NCBI RefSeq assembly: GCF_041361345.1
Contig: NZ_JBGKAD010000001.1
Span: 1,798,001 to 1,862,000, forward strand
Reading direction: 5' to 3'
Source: Halobaculum sp. MBLA0147
GTDB lineage: Archaea > Halobacteriota > Halobacteria > Halobacteriales > Haloferacaceae
Length of the DNA stretch: 64,000 nucleotides
Position 1 is the stretch's first letter; the number at the start of each line of letters is the position of its first letter. The translations under genes and the position numbers were made by a program. Positions 25,493-34,230 of this stretch are shown piece by piece. The notes under the pieces are model-generated. The model was not told where the DNA came from. It saw nothing but the letters and a program-made list of their open reading frames with translations, and ran no database searches.

Positions 25493-26269
25493 TCACAGCC
25501 ATCGTTCCATCACCCACTCGAAGAGGACGAGGCCGTACACCACCAGCAGGTTCGTCACGAGGAAGAAGACCGCCTCCTCGATCGGGAGTCCGAGCAGTTT
25601 CAGGCCCGTCGAGAACTCCGCGGAGATAGTCCACACCCCGAGGCCGATGGCGAGGCGGTCGATCCCCCACAGGTACAGCGTCGGGACGCCGACGCCGACG
25701 ACCCACGGCCGCCACGCCCGGAGGAGGTAGGTGCCGCCGACGGCCCACTGGAGCGCGACGATGGGTGCGGCCCACACGAGGATCGCACCGAGGTACGTCC
25801 ACCGCTGCCCGAGCACGAGCAGCATCACCGCCCCGGCGCCGGCCAACGAGAGCCACGCCAGCGCCCCCACGACGCGAGGTGTCGCCGCGAAGTCGCCCGG
25901 CACCGGCGTCGGGTCGAAGTCGACGTGGTAGAGCCACGTCCCCGTCAGCACGGTCTGGAGCACGAAGAAGAGGTACTCCCCGACCGGCGCCGCCCACACC
26001 CGGGCCGTGACGACGCCGTCGCCGTACCACCACACCCCCAACTCGATGAGGTAGTTGTCCCACGGAGTCGTGTAGAGGAACGCGACCGTCGCCATCAGGC
26101 CGAGCCCGACCCCCGAGAGGAGCCGTCGTCTGGGCGGGAGCGAGGGCCGCCGGGCGAACAACAGCGCCAACGGCGGGAGCACGAACAGGACGTGAAAGAG
26201 GAGATACGGGAGGGTCACGCCTCCCGCCCCCCGTCGTGCGGCTGCCCCCGTCCCGCCCGGTACATACAC
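25493..26269 (-). CDS. Lycopene beta-cyclase, CarR/CrtYcd type
   Basis: 258 residues with about seven membrane helices and two copies of the cyclase domain. The signatures are FLYTTPWDNYLIELGVWWYGDG and EYLFFVLQTVLTGTW in the first copy, and the parallel GLPIEEAVFFLVTNLLVVYG in the second. It closes both ends of lycopene to give beta-carotene, the substrate of the adjacent Brp. The start is uncertain: ATG 26269 is about 26 bp from a CTTTTCC box, but the family normally begins at the GTG at 26218 (TLPYLLFHVLF). Confidence 0.92.
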   Translation of the reverse strand: MYVPGGTGAAARRGAGGVTLPYLLFHVLFVLPPLALLFARRPSLPPRRRLLSGVGLGLMATVAFLYTTPWDNYLIELGVWWYGDGVVTARVWAAPVGEYLFFVLQTVLTGTWLYHVDFDPTPVPGDFAATPRVVGALAWLSLAGAGAVMLLVLGQRWTYLGAILVWAAPIVALQWAVGGTYLLRAWRPWVVGVGVPTLYLWGIDRLAIGLGVWTISAEFSTGLKLLGLPIEEAVFFLVTNLLVVYGLVLFEWVMERWL

Positions 26270-26357
26270 GCGTACGGGGCTGGCGCGGGGAAAAGCGTGG
26301 GGGATTCGATCGCGGGACGGCGGCGACCCGTGTGCGTGTCACGGGGTACTGGTCCCA

Positions 26358-26450
26358 CCGCCGCGAGGGTTTCCGACGTGACGAATCACCGCCGCGGGGG
26401 TTCCCGACGTGACGAATCACCGCCGCGGGTGTTCCCGACGTGACGAATCT
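26358..26450. repeat. 31-bp tandem repeat, three copies, upstream of argS
   Basis: Each unit begins CCGCCGCG and contains CCGACGTGACGAATC. Units start at 26358, 26389 and 26420; the last two are nearly identical. The array ends 66 bp before the argS ATG, next to its promoter. Confidence 0.85.
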
Positions 26451-26516
26451 CGCTGGGGTGACACGACGTCACTCGCGTCCGGAACCGACATTACGGGCCT
26501 CACCGAACCGGGGCAC

Positions 26517-28298
26517 ATGTTCAGACAGTTCCGGGCGGCCGTCGCCGACGCGCTGGAGACGGCGCTGGCCGACGCCGGCTACCCCACCGACGACCTGGGG
26601 ATCGAGGAGCCGCCGGACGACGTAGACGCCACGCTCGCCTCGAGTGTCGCCTTCCGGCTCGCCGCCGAGGCCGGTGCCCCACCGCCGCAGGTCGCCGCCG
26701 AACTCGCCGAGGCGATCGACCCCGAGCCGGTCACCTACCTCGCCCGCGTCGACACGCAGGGGCCGTACCTCAACTTCTACACGGACGGGACGTACCTCAC
26801 CGACACCGTCGACGCGGCCGCGACCGACGAGACGTTCGGGACGCTGCCGGACCGCGGCGAGTCCGTCGTCGTCGAACACACCTCCGCGAACCCGACCGGT
26901 CCGATCCACGTCGGGCGTGCCCGCAACCCCATCGTCGGCGACGCGGTCGCGAACACGCTCTCGTACGCCGGCTACGACGTGGCGCGCCACTACTACGTCA
27001 ACGACGCCGGTCGCCAGATGGCCGTGTTCACGTGGGCCTACGAGACGTTCGACGAGGGCGACCTCCCGGAGCCGGAGCGGGACGGCGACGACTACGACCT
27101 GGTGCGGTACTACCGCGCCGGCAACGCCTACCTCGACCCCGACGACGACTCGTGGGCGTCGACGGCGGCCGAGCGGGAGGCCGCCGAGGCGGAGATCGAG
27201 GCGATCATGGAGGGGCTGGAGGCCGGCGACGAGGCGACCTACGAGCGCGTGACCGCGGTCGTCGACACCGTGTTGGGCGGGATGCGCGAGACACTCGACC
27301 GCCTCCCGGTGTCGTTCGACGAGTTCGTCAAGGAGACGCGGTTCATGCGCGACGGCTCCGTCGACGACGTGGTCGAGCGTCTCCAGGCGTTAGAGGAGGC
27401 GGTGTACGAGGAGGACGCCTGGCAGTTGGACCTGCACGAGCACGGGATCGACAAGAACTTCGTGTTCCTCCGGGAGAACGACACCTCGCTGTACACCACC
27501 CGCGACGTGGCCCACCACGAGTGGAAGTTCGACGAGTTCGACCGCGCCGTCACCGTCATCGGCGAGGATCACGAACTCACTTTCCGGCAGCTCGACACGA
27601 CACTCGAACTGCTCGGCAACGACACCGACCGGCTGGAGCAGGTGTTCTACTCGTGGGTGAACCTCCCGGGCGGCGAGGGGATGAGCACCCGTGAGGGGAC
27701 CGGCGTCGACCTCGACGACCTCTTGGACGAGGCGGTCGACCGGGCTCGCGCGGAGGTCGAGCGGCGACTCGACGACCGACAGCGCGACGACGAGTTGGAC
27801 GAGACGGACGTCGAGCGGATCGCCGAGCAGGTCGGCGTCGGCGCGGTGCGGTTCGACGTGGTCGCGAAACAGCCGACGAAGACGATCACCTTCGAGTGGG
27901 ACCGCGCGCTCGACTTCGAGGCGCAGTCGGCGCCGTACGTCCAGTACGTCCACGCGCGGTGTTGTGGCATCGCCGACGAGGCGCGTGCGGCCGGCGTCGA
28001 GCCGGCGACGACGCCGGACCCGGACCTGTTGGACACACCCGAGGAGCGCGCGCTGGTCCGCGAGATCGCGCGCCTCCCGGCGGTGATCGAGGAGGCGGCG
28101 GACGAGTTGGAACCCCACCGCGTCGCCTCCTACGTCCGGCGGTTCGCGGAGACGTTCAACGCGTTCTACCGCGAGTGTCCCGTGTTGTCGGCAGACGAGG
28201 ACCGTGCCGCGGCGCGGCTCGCGCTGGTGCTGGCGGCACGGACGACCGTCGCGAACGCGTTGGACGTGCTCGGCGTCGCCGCTCCCGAGTCGATGTGA
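26517..28298 (+). CDS. argS: Arginyl-tRNA synthetase
   Basis: 593 residues, a class I enzyme charging tRNA-Arg. The N-terminal additional domain is followed by the HIGH-like motif [18 protein letters not shown] (about residues 125-142). The KMSKS region appears as [13 protein letters not shown] (about 382), the Lys-free form usual in this enzyme. The helical anticodon-binding domain ends with the family signature [23 protein letters not shown] 26517 is about 27 bp after the box GACATTAC. A 31-bp triplicated repeat precedes the promoter. Confidence 0.96.
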   Translation: MFRQFRAAVADALETALADAGYPTDDLGIEEPPDDVDATLASSVAFRLAAEAGAPPPQVAAELAEAIDPEPVTYLARVDTQGPYLNFYTDGTYLTDTVDAAATDETFGTLPDRGESVVVEHTSANPTGPIHVGRARNPIVGDAVANTLSYAGYDVARHYYVNDAGRQMAVFTWAYETFDEGDLPEPERDGDDYDLVRYYRAGNAYLDPDDDSWASTAAEREAAEAEIEAIMEGLEAGDEATYERVTAVVDTVLGGMRETLDRLPVSFDEFVKETRFMRDGSVDDVVERLQALEEAVYEEDAWQLDLHEHGIDKNFVFLRENDTSLYTTRDVAHHEWKFDEFDRAVTVIGEDHELTFRQLDTTLELLGNDTDRLEQVFYSWVNLPGGEGMSTREGTGVDLDDLLDEAVDRARAEVERRLDDRQRDDELDETDVERIAEQVGVGAVRFDVVAKQPTKTITFEWDRALDFEAQSAPYVQYVHARCCGIADEARAAGVEPATTPDPDLLDTPEERALVREIARLPAVIEEAADELEPHRVASYVRRFAETFNAFYRECPVLSADEDRAAARLALVLAARTTVANALDVLGVAAPESM

Positions 28299-28329
28299 GC
28301 GGCCACGACGCGGACGAGAACCGACTGCC

Positions 28330-28476
28330 TCAGACCAGCGGCGGGAGCAGGGCACCCGCCGGGGAGACGAGCGATCCGCCGACCGCGGTGACGACGTAGG
28401 CGCCACCGCCGAGGGCCAACAGCAGGAAGACGAGGATCCACCACAGCGGCACCGAACCGTTCTCTGCGTCGCTCAT
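28330..28476 (-). CDS. Small single-pass membrane protein
   Basis: 48 residues: polar N-terminus SDAENGSVP, one membrane helix (WWILVFLLLALGGGAYVVTAVGG) and a short hydrophobic C-terminus. Similar tiny membrane proteins occur in haloarchaea; the role is unknown. It converges on argS, 31 bp away, and lies downstream of minD on the same strand. Confidence 0.6.
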   Translation of the reverse strand: MSDAENGSVPLWWILVFLLLALGGGAYVVTAVGGSLVSPAGALLPPLV

Positions 28477-28556
28477 GTCCGGGCAGGGTCGACCCGCGTA
28501 AAAGAAGGTCCCGATTCGAGACTCGGGTGGGTCGAGGCAGTGGAGCGCCGCGCGAC

Positions 28557-30050
28557 TCACGAGCGGAACAGCCGTCCGAGGAACCCACCGCCGTCGTCCT
28601 CGTCGTCGTCGTCGGCCTCGTCCTCGGAGAACGGGATCGCGTCGCGGTCGATCTCGTACTCGACGGCGTTGCCACGCTCCGTCTCCTCGCGGGAGATGGC
28701 GTCTTCGGGCACCGTCTCGCCGAGCACCGTCCGGGCCTCGGCGGCCGCCGGGTCCTCCTCGGGGCTGTCCTCGTCCTCCTCGATGATCACCGCGTCGTCG
28801 TCGTACTGCTCGTCGGCACGCGGCTCCGAGCGGTCCGGTGCCGCTCCGGTGTCCGACTCCGTGCGGTCCGGTGTCGTACCGGCGTCTGGCTCCCGCCGAT
28901 CCGGCGACACAATCGTGCCCGGTTCCTGTCGGTTCGGCGACGCCCCAGTGTTCGCTTCACCTCGATCCGACGACGCCCCGGTGTTCGCTTCACCTCGGTC
29001 CGGCGACGCCCCGGTGTTCGGCTCCGAGTGATCGGCTCGTGTGTCGTCCGGCCGGCCAGACGACGCCTCGGACCCACCGGCGACGCCACCCGGAGCACCG
29101 CGCGGCACGTCGCCGCGTCCGGGGCCGCCGTCCGTCGCGTCCGTCGGAGTCGGATCGGTCCCGCCTGTCGGGTTCGGGTCGGCCCCCGCCGTCCGACTCG
29201 GGTCCGCGGTGTCCGCCTGCGTCCGACCGGTCGTGTCTGTCTGGGTCGACGCACCCCCGCCACCGGCGCTACGCGACTGCCCCGACTCGGTCCGCTCGGC
29301 CGTCGCGCCGCTCCCGGTCTCGCCGGCGGGCACGTCCTCGACGCCCGGCGGCGGCGGGACGCGTTCGACGGCGAGCCGCGAGGCGAGTCGTCGGAACGCC
29401 AGCGCCACGTCGCCACGCGGGTCGTGGGCCGTGATCGGCTCCCCGGCGGCGCTCCCGGTCGCCAGCGCCCGCGACTCGGGAATCCGTCCGAGGATCGGCG
29501 CGTCCACCTCGGGGTCCGTCGTCTCCTCGGTGGCACGGTTGAGCGTGACTCCGGCGACGGTTCCGCCGAGTTGCCGCGTGAGTCGCAGGGACTTCCGCGT
29601 CGCCGCCAGCGCGTCGCGGTCCGGCGTCGTCACGAGGAGCACCCCGTCCGCGAGCGACAGCGGGAGCGCACTCTCGTGGGTGAGCCCGGCGCTGGTGTCG
29701 ACGATCACGTAGTCGATTCCAGAGACGTTCGCGAGCACGTCCGCGAGCCGAGAGGGATCGGCCCGACGGAACGACTCCAGGTCGTCGGCGCCCGGGACGA
29801 CGTACACCCCGTGCGGCCCCTCGTAGGCCGCCTCCGGCAGCGCCGCCTCTCCAGCGAGCACGTCGTGGACCGTCGGGTCGTCGGGCCCCGGCTCGACGCC
29901 CAACGCTGGCCCCAGGTTCGGCGTGCCGATGTCGCCGTCCACCGCCACCACGCTGTGTCCGGCCGCCGCCAGCGTCGCCGCGAGGTTGGCGGCTGTCGTC
30001 GTCTTCCCCACCCCGCCTTTGGCGGAGGAGATGGCGTACACGTCCGGCAT
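28557..30050 (-). CDS. MinD/ParA-family ATPase with long disordered C-terminal extension
   Basis: 497 residues. The N-terminal 250 form a canonical deviant-Walker ATPase: SSAKGGVGKTTTAANLA (8-24), VVAVDGDIGTPNLG (Walker A'), and DYVIVDTSAGLTHESAL. The remaining half is low complexity with repeats such as EANTGAS-DRG and a final acidic patch ending DDGGGFLGRLFRS, a possible membrane or partner-binding tip. Haloarchaea have several MinD homologues that position surface and chemotaxis machinery; which one this is cannot be told. TATA-like TTTATACG (minus strand) lies about 26 bp upstream. Confidence 0.9.
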   Translation of the reverse strand: MPDVYAISSAKGGVGKTTTAANLAATLAAAGHSVVAVDGDIGTPNLGPALGVEPGPDDPTVHDVLAGEAALPEAAYEGPHGVYVVPGADDLESFRRADPSRLADVLANVSGIDYVIVDTSAGLTHESALPLSLADGVLLVTTPDRDALAATRKSLRLTRQLGGTVAGVTLNRATEETTDPEVDAPILGRIPESRALATGSAAGEPITAHDPRGDVALAFRRLASRLAVERVPPPPGVEDVPAGETGSGATAERTESGQSRSAGGGGASTQTDTTGRTQADTADPSRTAGADPNPTGGTDPTPTDATDGGPGRGDVPRGAPGGVAGGSEASSGRPDDTRADHSEPNTGASPDRGEANTGASSDRGEANTGASPNRQEPGTIVSPDRREPDAGTTPDRTESDTGAAPDRSEPRADEQYDDDAVIIEEDEDSPEEDPAAAEARTVLGETVPEDAISREETERGNAVEYEIDRDAIPFSEDEADDDDEDDGGGFLGRLFRS

Positions 30051-30071
30051 CGTACGCCAGTCGGTGGCACG

Positions 30072-30081
30072 CACGTATAAA
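30072..30081 (-). promoter_or_regulatory. TATA box of the MinD-family gene
   Basis: On the minus strand CTTTATACGT lies 22-31 bp before the ATG at 30050, indicating a leaderless transcript. Confidence 0.6.
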
Positions 30082-30198
30082 GGTGAGCCACACGTCGTCA
30101 CCGCGCGACGGGTCCCGCGTCGACGAGCGGCGGCTCACTGGGAGTCGACGGGCGACAGGCGGCACCTCACGGTGAACACCGAGAGGACGGGCGACGCC

Positions 30199-30630
30199 TC
30201 ACGGGGAGTCGACGCGGTACTTCGTGGTCTCGGCGCCGTCGAACCGCGGCCCGGTGCCGACGCGGTCGAAGCCGGCAGCCTCGACGGCCTCGCGGACGGC
30301 GTCGTCGCCGTCGACGACGAGGAGCTCGACACCCATCCCCTCGCCGGCCGCGAACCGCATCGGCTCGGAGAGGAGTCGTTCACACGCCTCGACGGTGCCA
30401 CCGAGTTGGGTGACGTGAACGGTGTCGTCGCGGACGTCGAAGCTCACGAACCCCAACAGGTCGGAGTCGTGTTCGTGATCGGTGTCTGCGTTGGGGTCCG
30501 TCGCGGTCTCGTCGCCGGCCGCGACGCGGACCGTCCGGTCGTGGACCGTCCGCCGCATCGCCTCCGCCGGCGCGTCGGCGATGGCGGCGATGGCCTCGGC
30601 GTCCGTCTCGACGGCGTCGCGGACCTCCAT
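30199..30630 (-). CDS. GNAT-like N-acetyltransferase, short
   Basis: 143 residues. The start EVRDAVETDAEAIAAIADAPAEAMRRTVHDRTVRVAAGD is the usual GNAT N-terminus. LLGFVSFDVRDDTVHVTQLGG gives the central strands, and the end VEAAGFDRVGTGPRFDGAETTKYRV gives the last strand pair. The acetyl-CoA loop is degenerate (FAAGEGMGVELLVVDGDD in place of R/QxxGxG/A), so enzymatic activity is uncertain. An A-rich box AACCTAAAAC lies about 27 bp upstream of the ATG. Confidence 0.7.
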   Translation of the reverse strand: MEVRDAVETDAEAIAAIADAPAEAMRRTVHDRTVRVAAGDETATDPNADTDHEHDSDLLGFVSFDVRDDTVHVTQLGGTVEACERLLSEPMRFAAGEGMGVELLVVDGDDAVREAVEAAGFDRVGTGPRFDGAETTKYRVDSP

Positions 30631-30801
30631 CGAAGAGACGTACGGCGGTCTCCAACCTAAAACTACGGGTGCGGTGAGTGGGTCGCGAGGCGGCGAGAAC
30701 CGTCCGGCGCGTCGCCCCGTGCATCCGGGCGGCCGACTGGCCGACCACCACTCGTCGTCCCGGCCGAACCCTTAGGTACGATCGGGTGACCACGCCGTCT
30801 C

Positions 30802-31713
30802 GTGACAGCACTCGTCGCGTTCGTCGGGGCGACCGGCGGCACAGAGACGACACGAGTGGCGATCGAGACGGCGGCGACACTGGCACGTGACGGACGCCGT
30901 GTAGTCGTCGTGGACACGAACTACGCGACACAACCGCTAGCGCGGTACGTCACTGGGCGGATCGACACGGACCTGACGGCGGTGTGTGCCGACGGCACCG
31001 ACACCGCGGCGGCGACGTACGAACTCGCCGGACCACTGTCGTCCGGTGGCGGCGACAGACGGGCGGACACGACGCCCGAACTCGCGGGAGACGACTCCGA
31101 CGGAGGCCGGTCGGCCGACATCGACGGCGGTCGGCCGGTCGACGCCACGGACTCGGCCGACGAGTGGGACGTACCGGGCTCGGTCGTGGCAGTGCCAGCT
31201 CGCGCGCCGTTCGAGCGACTCGTCCGCGCGAAAACGACCGACGCGGCCCGGCGGCTCGGCGCAGTCTGTGCGGACCTGCGCGAGCGAGCCGACCACGTCC
31301 TGCTCTCCGTTCCACCGGTCGCGGCCAACCAACACGTCGCGGCGGTCGAGGCGGTGGACCGAGTCGTCGCCGTCGCGCCCGGCACCGACCGCGGCGCCGA
31401 CGGGCTCCGCCGGCTCCGAGACCGACTGGCGGACCTCGACACCGCCACGGACGCGGTCGCGGCGACCGGGACCGAACGGGACGCAGACGCGACGACGGGT
31501 GACGGACTAGCGGCGGCAGACGCGACACTCCCCGACACCGGGCGGCCACCGACTGCGACGCCGGCCGCACTGGGTGACGACGAGTCCGCCGCCGCCACCG
31601 TCGCCGCCGTCGAGACACTGCTCGACGTCGACACCGGCGTCACCGTCGACACCGACGGGGCACTCGACGGAGTGCGACGGCGCCTCTCGGCAGTCGGCGG
31701 TCGCGGAGAGTGA
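30802..31713 (+). CDS. ParA/MinD-fold protein with degenerate P-loop (pseudo-ATPase)
   Basis: 303 residues. The fold is recognisable from ALVAFVGATGGTETTRVAIETAATLARDGRRVVVVDTNYATQPLARYV and, later, ADHVLLSVPPVAANQHVAAVEAVDRVVAVAPGTDRG. In the P-loop (residues 9-17) both signature lysines of KGGVGKT are replaced (T-GG-TET), while the Walker A' Asp is kept. It should not hydrolyse ATP normally. Variable Asp/Gly-rich loops interrupt the fold. It starts a cluster with a TFB gene and a second Lys-less ParA-like gene. Confidence 0.7.
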   Translation: MTALVAFVGATGGTETTRVAIETAATLARDGRRVVVVDTNYATQPLARYVTGRIDTDLTAVCADGTDTAAATYELAGPLSSGGGDRRADTTPELAGDDSDGGRSADIDGGRPVDATDSADEWDVPGSVVAVPARAPFERLVRAKTTDAARRLGAVCADLRERADHVLLSVPPVAANQHVAAVEAVDRVVAVAPGTDRGADGLRRLRDRLADLDTATDAVAATGTERDADATTGDGLAAADATLPDTGRPPTATPAALGDDESAAATVAAVETLLDVDTGVTVDTDGALDGVRRRLSAVGGRGE

Positions 31714-31759
31714 CGAGTCCGCTCGATCACAAAACCCGAAGTGGCCCGACGGGTCGGGG

Positions 31760-32275
31760 TCACCGGAGGTCGTCCGGCGCACTCACGGCGTCGGCGAGCC
31801 GGTCGCGTTTCCTGACACTCTCGTTCCCCTCTGGTGTCCGTGCCGCGGCGACCGCCTCGACCAGTTCCGGGACGGGGTCGTGTGTCTCCGTATAGGCGGC
31901 GAGCGCGAACGTCTCCTCGTCCCAGTCGGTCAACGCGAGCGCGTCGTCGCGACCGAGGTCACCGGCCAGCCACTGCTGGACGGCCTCGTACCCCGACGGA
32001 TCGGACGGTGTGACCGCCGCGACGCCGGATCGGTACAGCAGCTTCGCGGCCGTTATCGAGGCGATCCCGGCCGCCTCGGCCGCCTCGGCCACACTCGCAC
32101 CGCCGTCGTACGACTCCACGACGGTCGCCGCCGTCGCCGCCGAACACGGCAACGCCTCGGCGGCCGTCGCCAGCCGATCCGACAGCCGCCCGTCCGTCGC
32201 GTCGACGGCCGCGACGCCGTGGTCCTCCTGTTCGGTGACGGTCTCGATTCCAGCAGCGATCTCCGACAGTGGCAT
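31760..32275 (-). CDS. Haloarchaeal HTH-like regulatory protein
   Basis: 171 residues. A helix-turn-helix-like segment lies at about residues 50-85: AATVVESYDGGASVAEAAEAAGIASITAAKLLYRSGV, followed by the conserved GYEAVQQWLAGDLGRDDALALTDWDEETFALAAYTETHDPVPELVEAV. The family is widespread in haloarchaea without assigned function. It is divergent from the TFB gene, with its own TATA-like box 27 bp upstream and a perfect 19-bp palindrome between the two, which suggests (inference) that it controls the pair. Confidence 0.65.
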   Translation of the reverse strand: MPLSEIAAGIETVTEQEDHGVAAVDATDGRLSDRLATAAEALPCSAATAATVVESYDGGASVAEAAEAAGIASITAAKLLYRSGVAAVTPSDPSGYEAVQQWLAGDLGRDDALALTDWDEETFALAAYTETHDPVPELVEAVAAARTPEGNESVRKRDRLADAVSAPDDLR

Positions 32276-32297
32276 ACGCGTGGTGACGCGCTACCCG

Positions 32298-32306
32298 ATT
32301 TAAGAT
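32298..32306 (-). promoter_or_regulatory. TATA box of the HTH-like gene
   Basis: On the minus strand TCTTAAATC lies 23-31 bp before the ATG at 32275. Confidence 0.55.
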
Positions 32307-32346
32307 TCGTGTAAACTCTCGTGAACGTCCCGGTCGGACGGAACCA

Positions 32347-32365
32347 CGTACCGGTAACCGGTACG
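32347..32365. promoter_or_regulatory. Perfect 19-bp palindrome, candidate operator
   Basis: CGTACCGGT-A-ACCGGTACG has two perfect 9-bp arms about one base, in the 166-bp divergent region between the HTH-like gene and TFB. The flanks GGAAC and TTCCGG extend the symmetry after a small bulge. It lies between the two TATA boxes, where an activator or repressor could serve both. Confidence 0.65.
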
Positions 32366-32408
32366 TTCCGGCCGCGCGTCGGCCACCAGACGGCCGCTCG
32401 CGACCCCA

Positions 32409-32416
32409 GTTTAAGT
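32409..32416 (+). promoter_or_regulatory. TATA box of the TFB gene
   Basis: AGTTTAAG lies 26-33 bp before the ATG at 32442; a leaderless transcript is likely. Confidence 0.6.
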
Positions 32417-32441
32417 GTACGATCGGGCGCGAGTCTCGCGT

Positions 32442-33296
32442 ATGAGCACGGCCACAGAGGCCTGTCCGGAGTGTGACGCACGACTGACCGCAGCGGGCGA
32501 CGAGACGGTGTGTAGCGAGTGTGGGCTGGTGGTGCGCGCGGACCGCATCGACCACGGCCCGGAGTGGCGGAGTTTCTCCGACGACGACACGGACCCGCGT
32601 CGGACCGGCGCGCCACTCACGCGGTCGCGCCACGACAGGGGACTCTCGACGGAGATCGGTCACAGTCGGACGACGGGGCGCAAACGACGCCAGTGGGCAC
32701 GGATGCGCCGCCAGCACACGCGAGCACGCATCTCGACGAAACGAGAACGCAACCAGGTGTACGCGTTCACGGAGATCAGACGGATCACCTCCGCGGAGTC
32801 GCTGGGCGAGCGCGTCCGCGACCACGCCTGTTCGTTGTTCGAGCAGGCGCAGGAGGCGGACCTGTTGCGCGGACGGTCGCTGGAGGGGTTCGCCGCCGCC
32901 GTCGTCTACGCCGCCTGTCGCGTCGCGGGGGTCGCACGCACGCGGTCGGAGTTGGTCGCGACGGCGAAGGCGGACCGCGACGAGCTGGTCGCCGCCTTCG
33001 ACGCGATGAACCGCGAGTTGGGACTCCCCGTCGGCCCCGTCGACCCCGCAGAGTACGTGCCACGGTTCGTCTCCGAGTTGGACTTGGAGACGGCCGTCGA
33101 GCGCCGCGCGAGAGAGTACGTCGACGCGGCTCGCGACGAGAACCTCGTCACGGGGCGCAACCCCGGCGGTGTCGCGGCAGCGTGCGTCTACGCCGCCGCA
33201 GCAGACGTGGGCGCCCACTGTACACAGCGCGAGGCAGCCGACGTGGCCGACGTGACGCCGGTGACGATCAGGAACACCTACTCCGAACTCGACTGA
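32442..33296 (+). CDS. tfb: Transcription initiation factor TFB
   Basis: 284 residues. The N-terminal zinc ribbon is CPECDARL...CSECGLVV (8-32), followed by the B-reader region (PEWRSFSDDDTDPRRTGAP, LSTEIG). Two cyclin folds follow: RISTKRERNQVYAFTEIRRITSAESL ... YAACRVAGVARTRSEL, and PRFVSELDLE ... GVAAACVYAAAADVGAHCTQREAADVADVTPVTIRNTY, the last forming the BRE-binding HTH. It recruits RNA polymerase to TBP-promoter complexes. Haloarchaea have many TFB paralogues; this one has its own divergent HTH partner. Confidence 0.96.
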   Translation: MSTATEACPECDARLTAAGDETVCSECGLVVRADRIDHGPEWRSFSDDDTDPRRTGAPLTRSRHDRGLSTEIGHSRTTGRKRRQWARMRRQHTRARISTKRERNQVYAFTEIRRITSAESLGERVRDHACSLFEQAQEADLLRGRSLEGFAAAVVYAACRVAGVARTRSELVATAKADRDELVAAFDAMNRELGLPVGPVDPAEYVPRFVSELDLETAVERRAREYVDAARDENLVTGRNPGGVAAACVYAAAADVGAHCTQREAADVADVTPVTIRNTYSELD

Positions 33297-33299
33297 CAG

Positions 33300-34103
33300 C
33301 TACTCGTTCGCGGTGGTCCAGTGTGTCGGGACTCGCTCGTCGACCGCCTCGTGAGCGTGCCGTGTGCGCTCGACGCGGCCCGCGAGCGACGCGACTGCCT
33401 CCGCCGCCGTACTCTCCGGCCGGCGGTCGGTGACTGGCTCGCCGCCCCGCAGTGAGTCGGACAGCGTCGGGGTGCTCGGCACCCGCACGACTGGGACGCC
33501 CAACAACTCGCGGACGGTCGCTGGCCCGACGCCGGCGGAGGGCCCTCCGGCGGGCGCACCAGACCCCGGGGCGTCCCCGTCGCCGGTCGACGGCTCCGCG
33601 TCACCCGTCGGGACCGATCCGTCGCGACCACGGGCGCCACACAGTGCGGCCGCGACCACCGGCGTGTCGACCTCGTCGGCGAGTGCGCGGACGCGGACGG
33701 CTCCGGGCACCGCCCACCGACGAGTGGCGACGACGACCACGCAGGCGTCCGCGACCGCGAGCGGCACCCCGGTGTCGCTCCCGACGCCCGTCGGACAGTC
33801 GAGGACGGCGTCGTGGTGGCTCGCGACGGCTCGGATCGCGTCCGCGAGCCGCCCCGTGTCGACGCCGCGAGCACCGGCCAGCGAGCGCCCGCACTGGAGC
33901 ACCGCCACCGGGCCGCCACGGATCGCCTCCAGCGGCGCCGCGCGTCCGGCCAACACGTCGTGGAGATCCGGCCCGCGGCCGACGGGAAGGTCGGCGACGG
34001 CGAGGTCCGCGTCGACCACGACGGCGTCGAGTGCACCCGCCACCTCGTACGCGAGCGTCGAGACGCCGACCCCCCCGTTACCACCGCAGACGGCGAGAAT
34101 CAC
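33300..34103 (-). CDS. Second ParA/MinD-fold protein lacking Walker-A lysines
   Basis: 267 residues. The N-terminus ILAVCGGNGGVGVSTLAYEVAGAL is clearly a ParA P-loop, but both lysines of KGGVGKS are lost (N-GGVG-V-S). The A' strand AVVVDADLAVADLPVGRGPDLHDVLAG and the AVLDCPTGVGSDTGVPLAVADACVVVVATRRWAVPGAVR region are conserved. It probably binds nucleotide poorly and acts as a structural partner. GTG 34103 places the P-loop at the normal distance. It converges on TFB with 3 bp between stops and follows the 328-aa gene on the same strand. Confidence 0.75.
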   Translation of the reverse strand: MILAVCGGNGGVGVSTLAYEVAGALDAVVVDADLAVADLPVGRGPDLHDVLAGRAAPLEAIRGGPVAVLQCGRSLAGARGVDTGRLADAIRAVASHHDAVLDCPTGVGSDTGVPLAVADACVVVVATRRWAVPGAVRVRALADEVDTPVVAAALCGARGRDGSVPTGDAEPSTGDGDAPGSGAPAGGPSAGVGPATVRELLGVPVVRVPSTPTLSDSLRGGEPVTDRRPESTAAEAVASLAGRVERTRHAHEAVDERVPTHWTTANE

Positions 34104-34230
34104 CGTCCACCGCCGAGTGTCAACGCGGAGCGTGCGACGACGGTCGATTCGGGACGCGTCGCGACAGTCGACCCGGGACGCGTCACGGCGGCCGGTCCGA
34201 GGAGAGTCTCGGGAGCCGGGGCGAGGCGAC

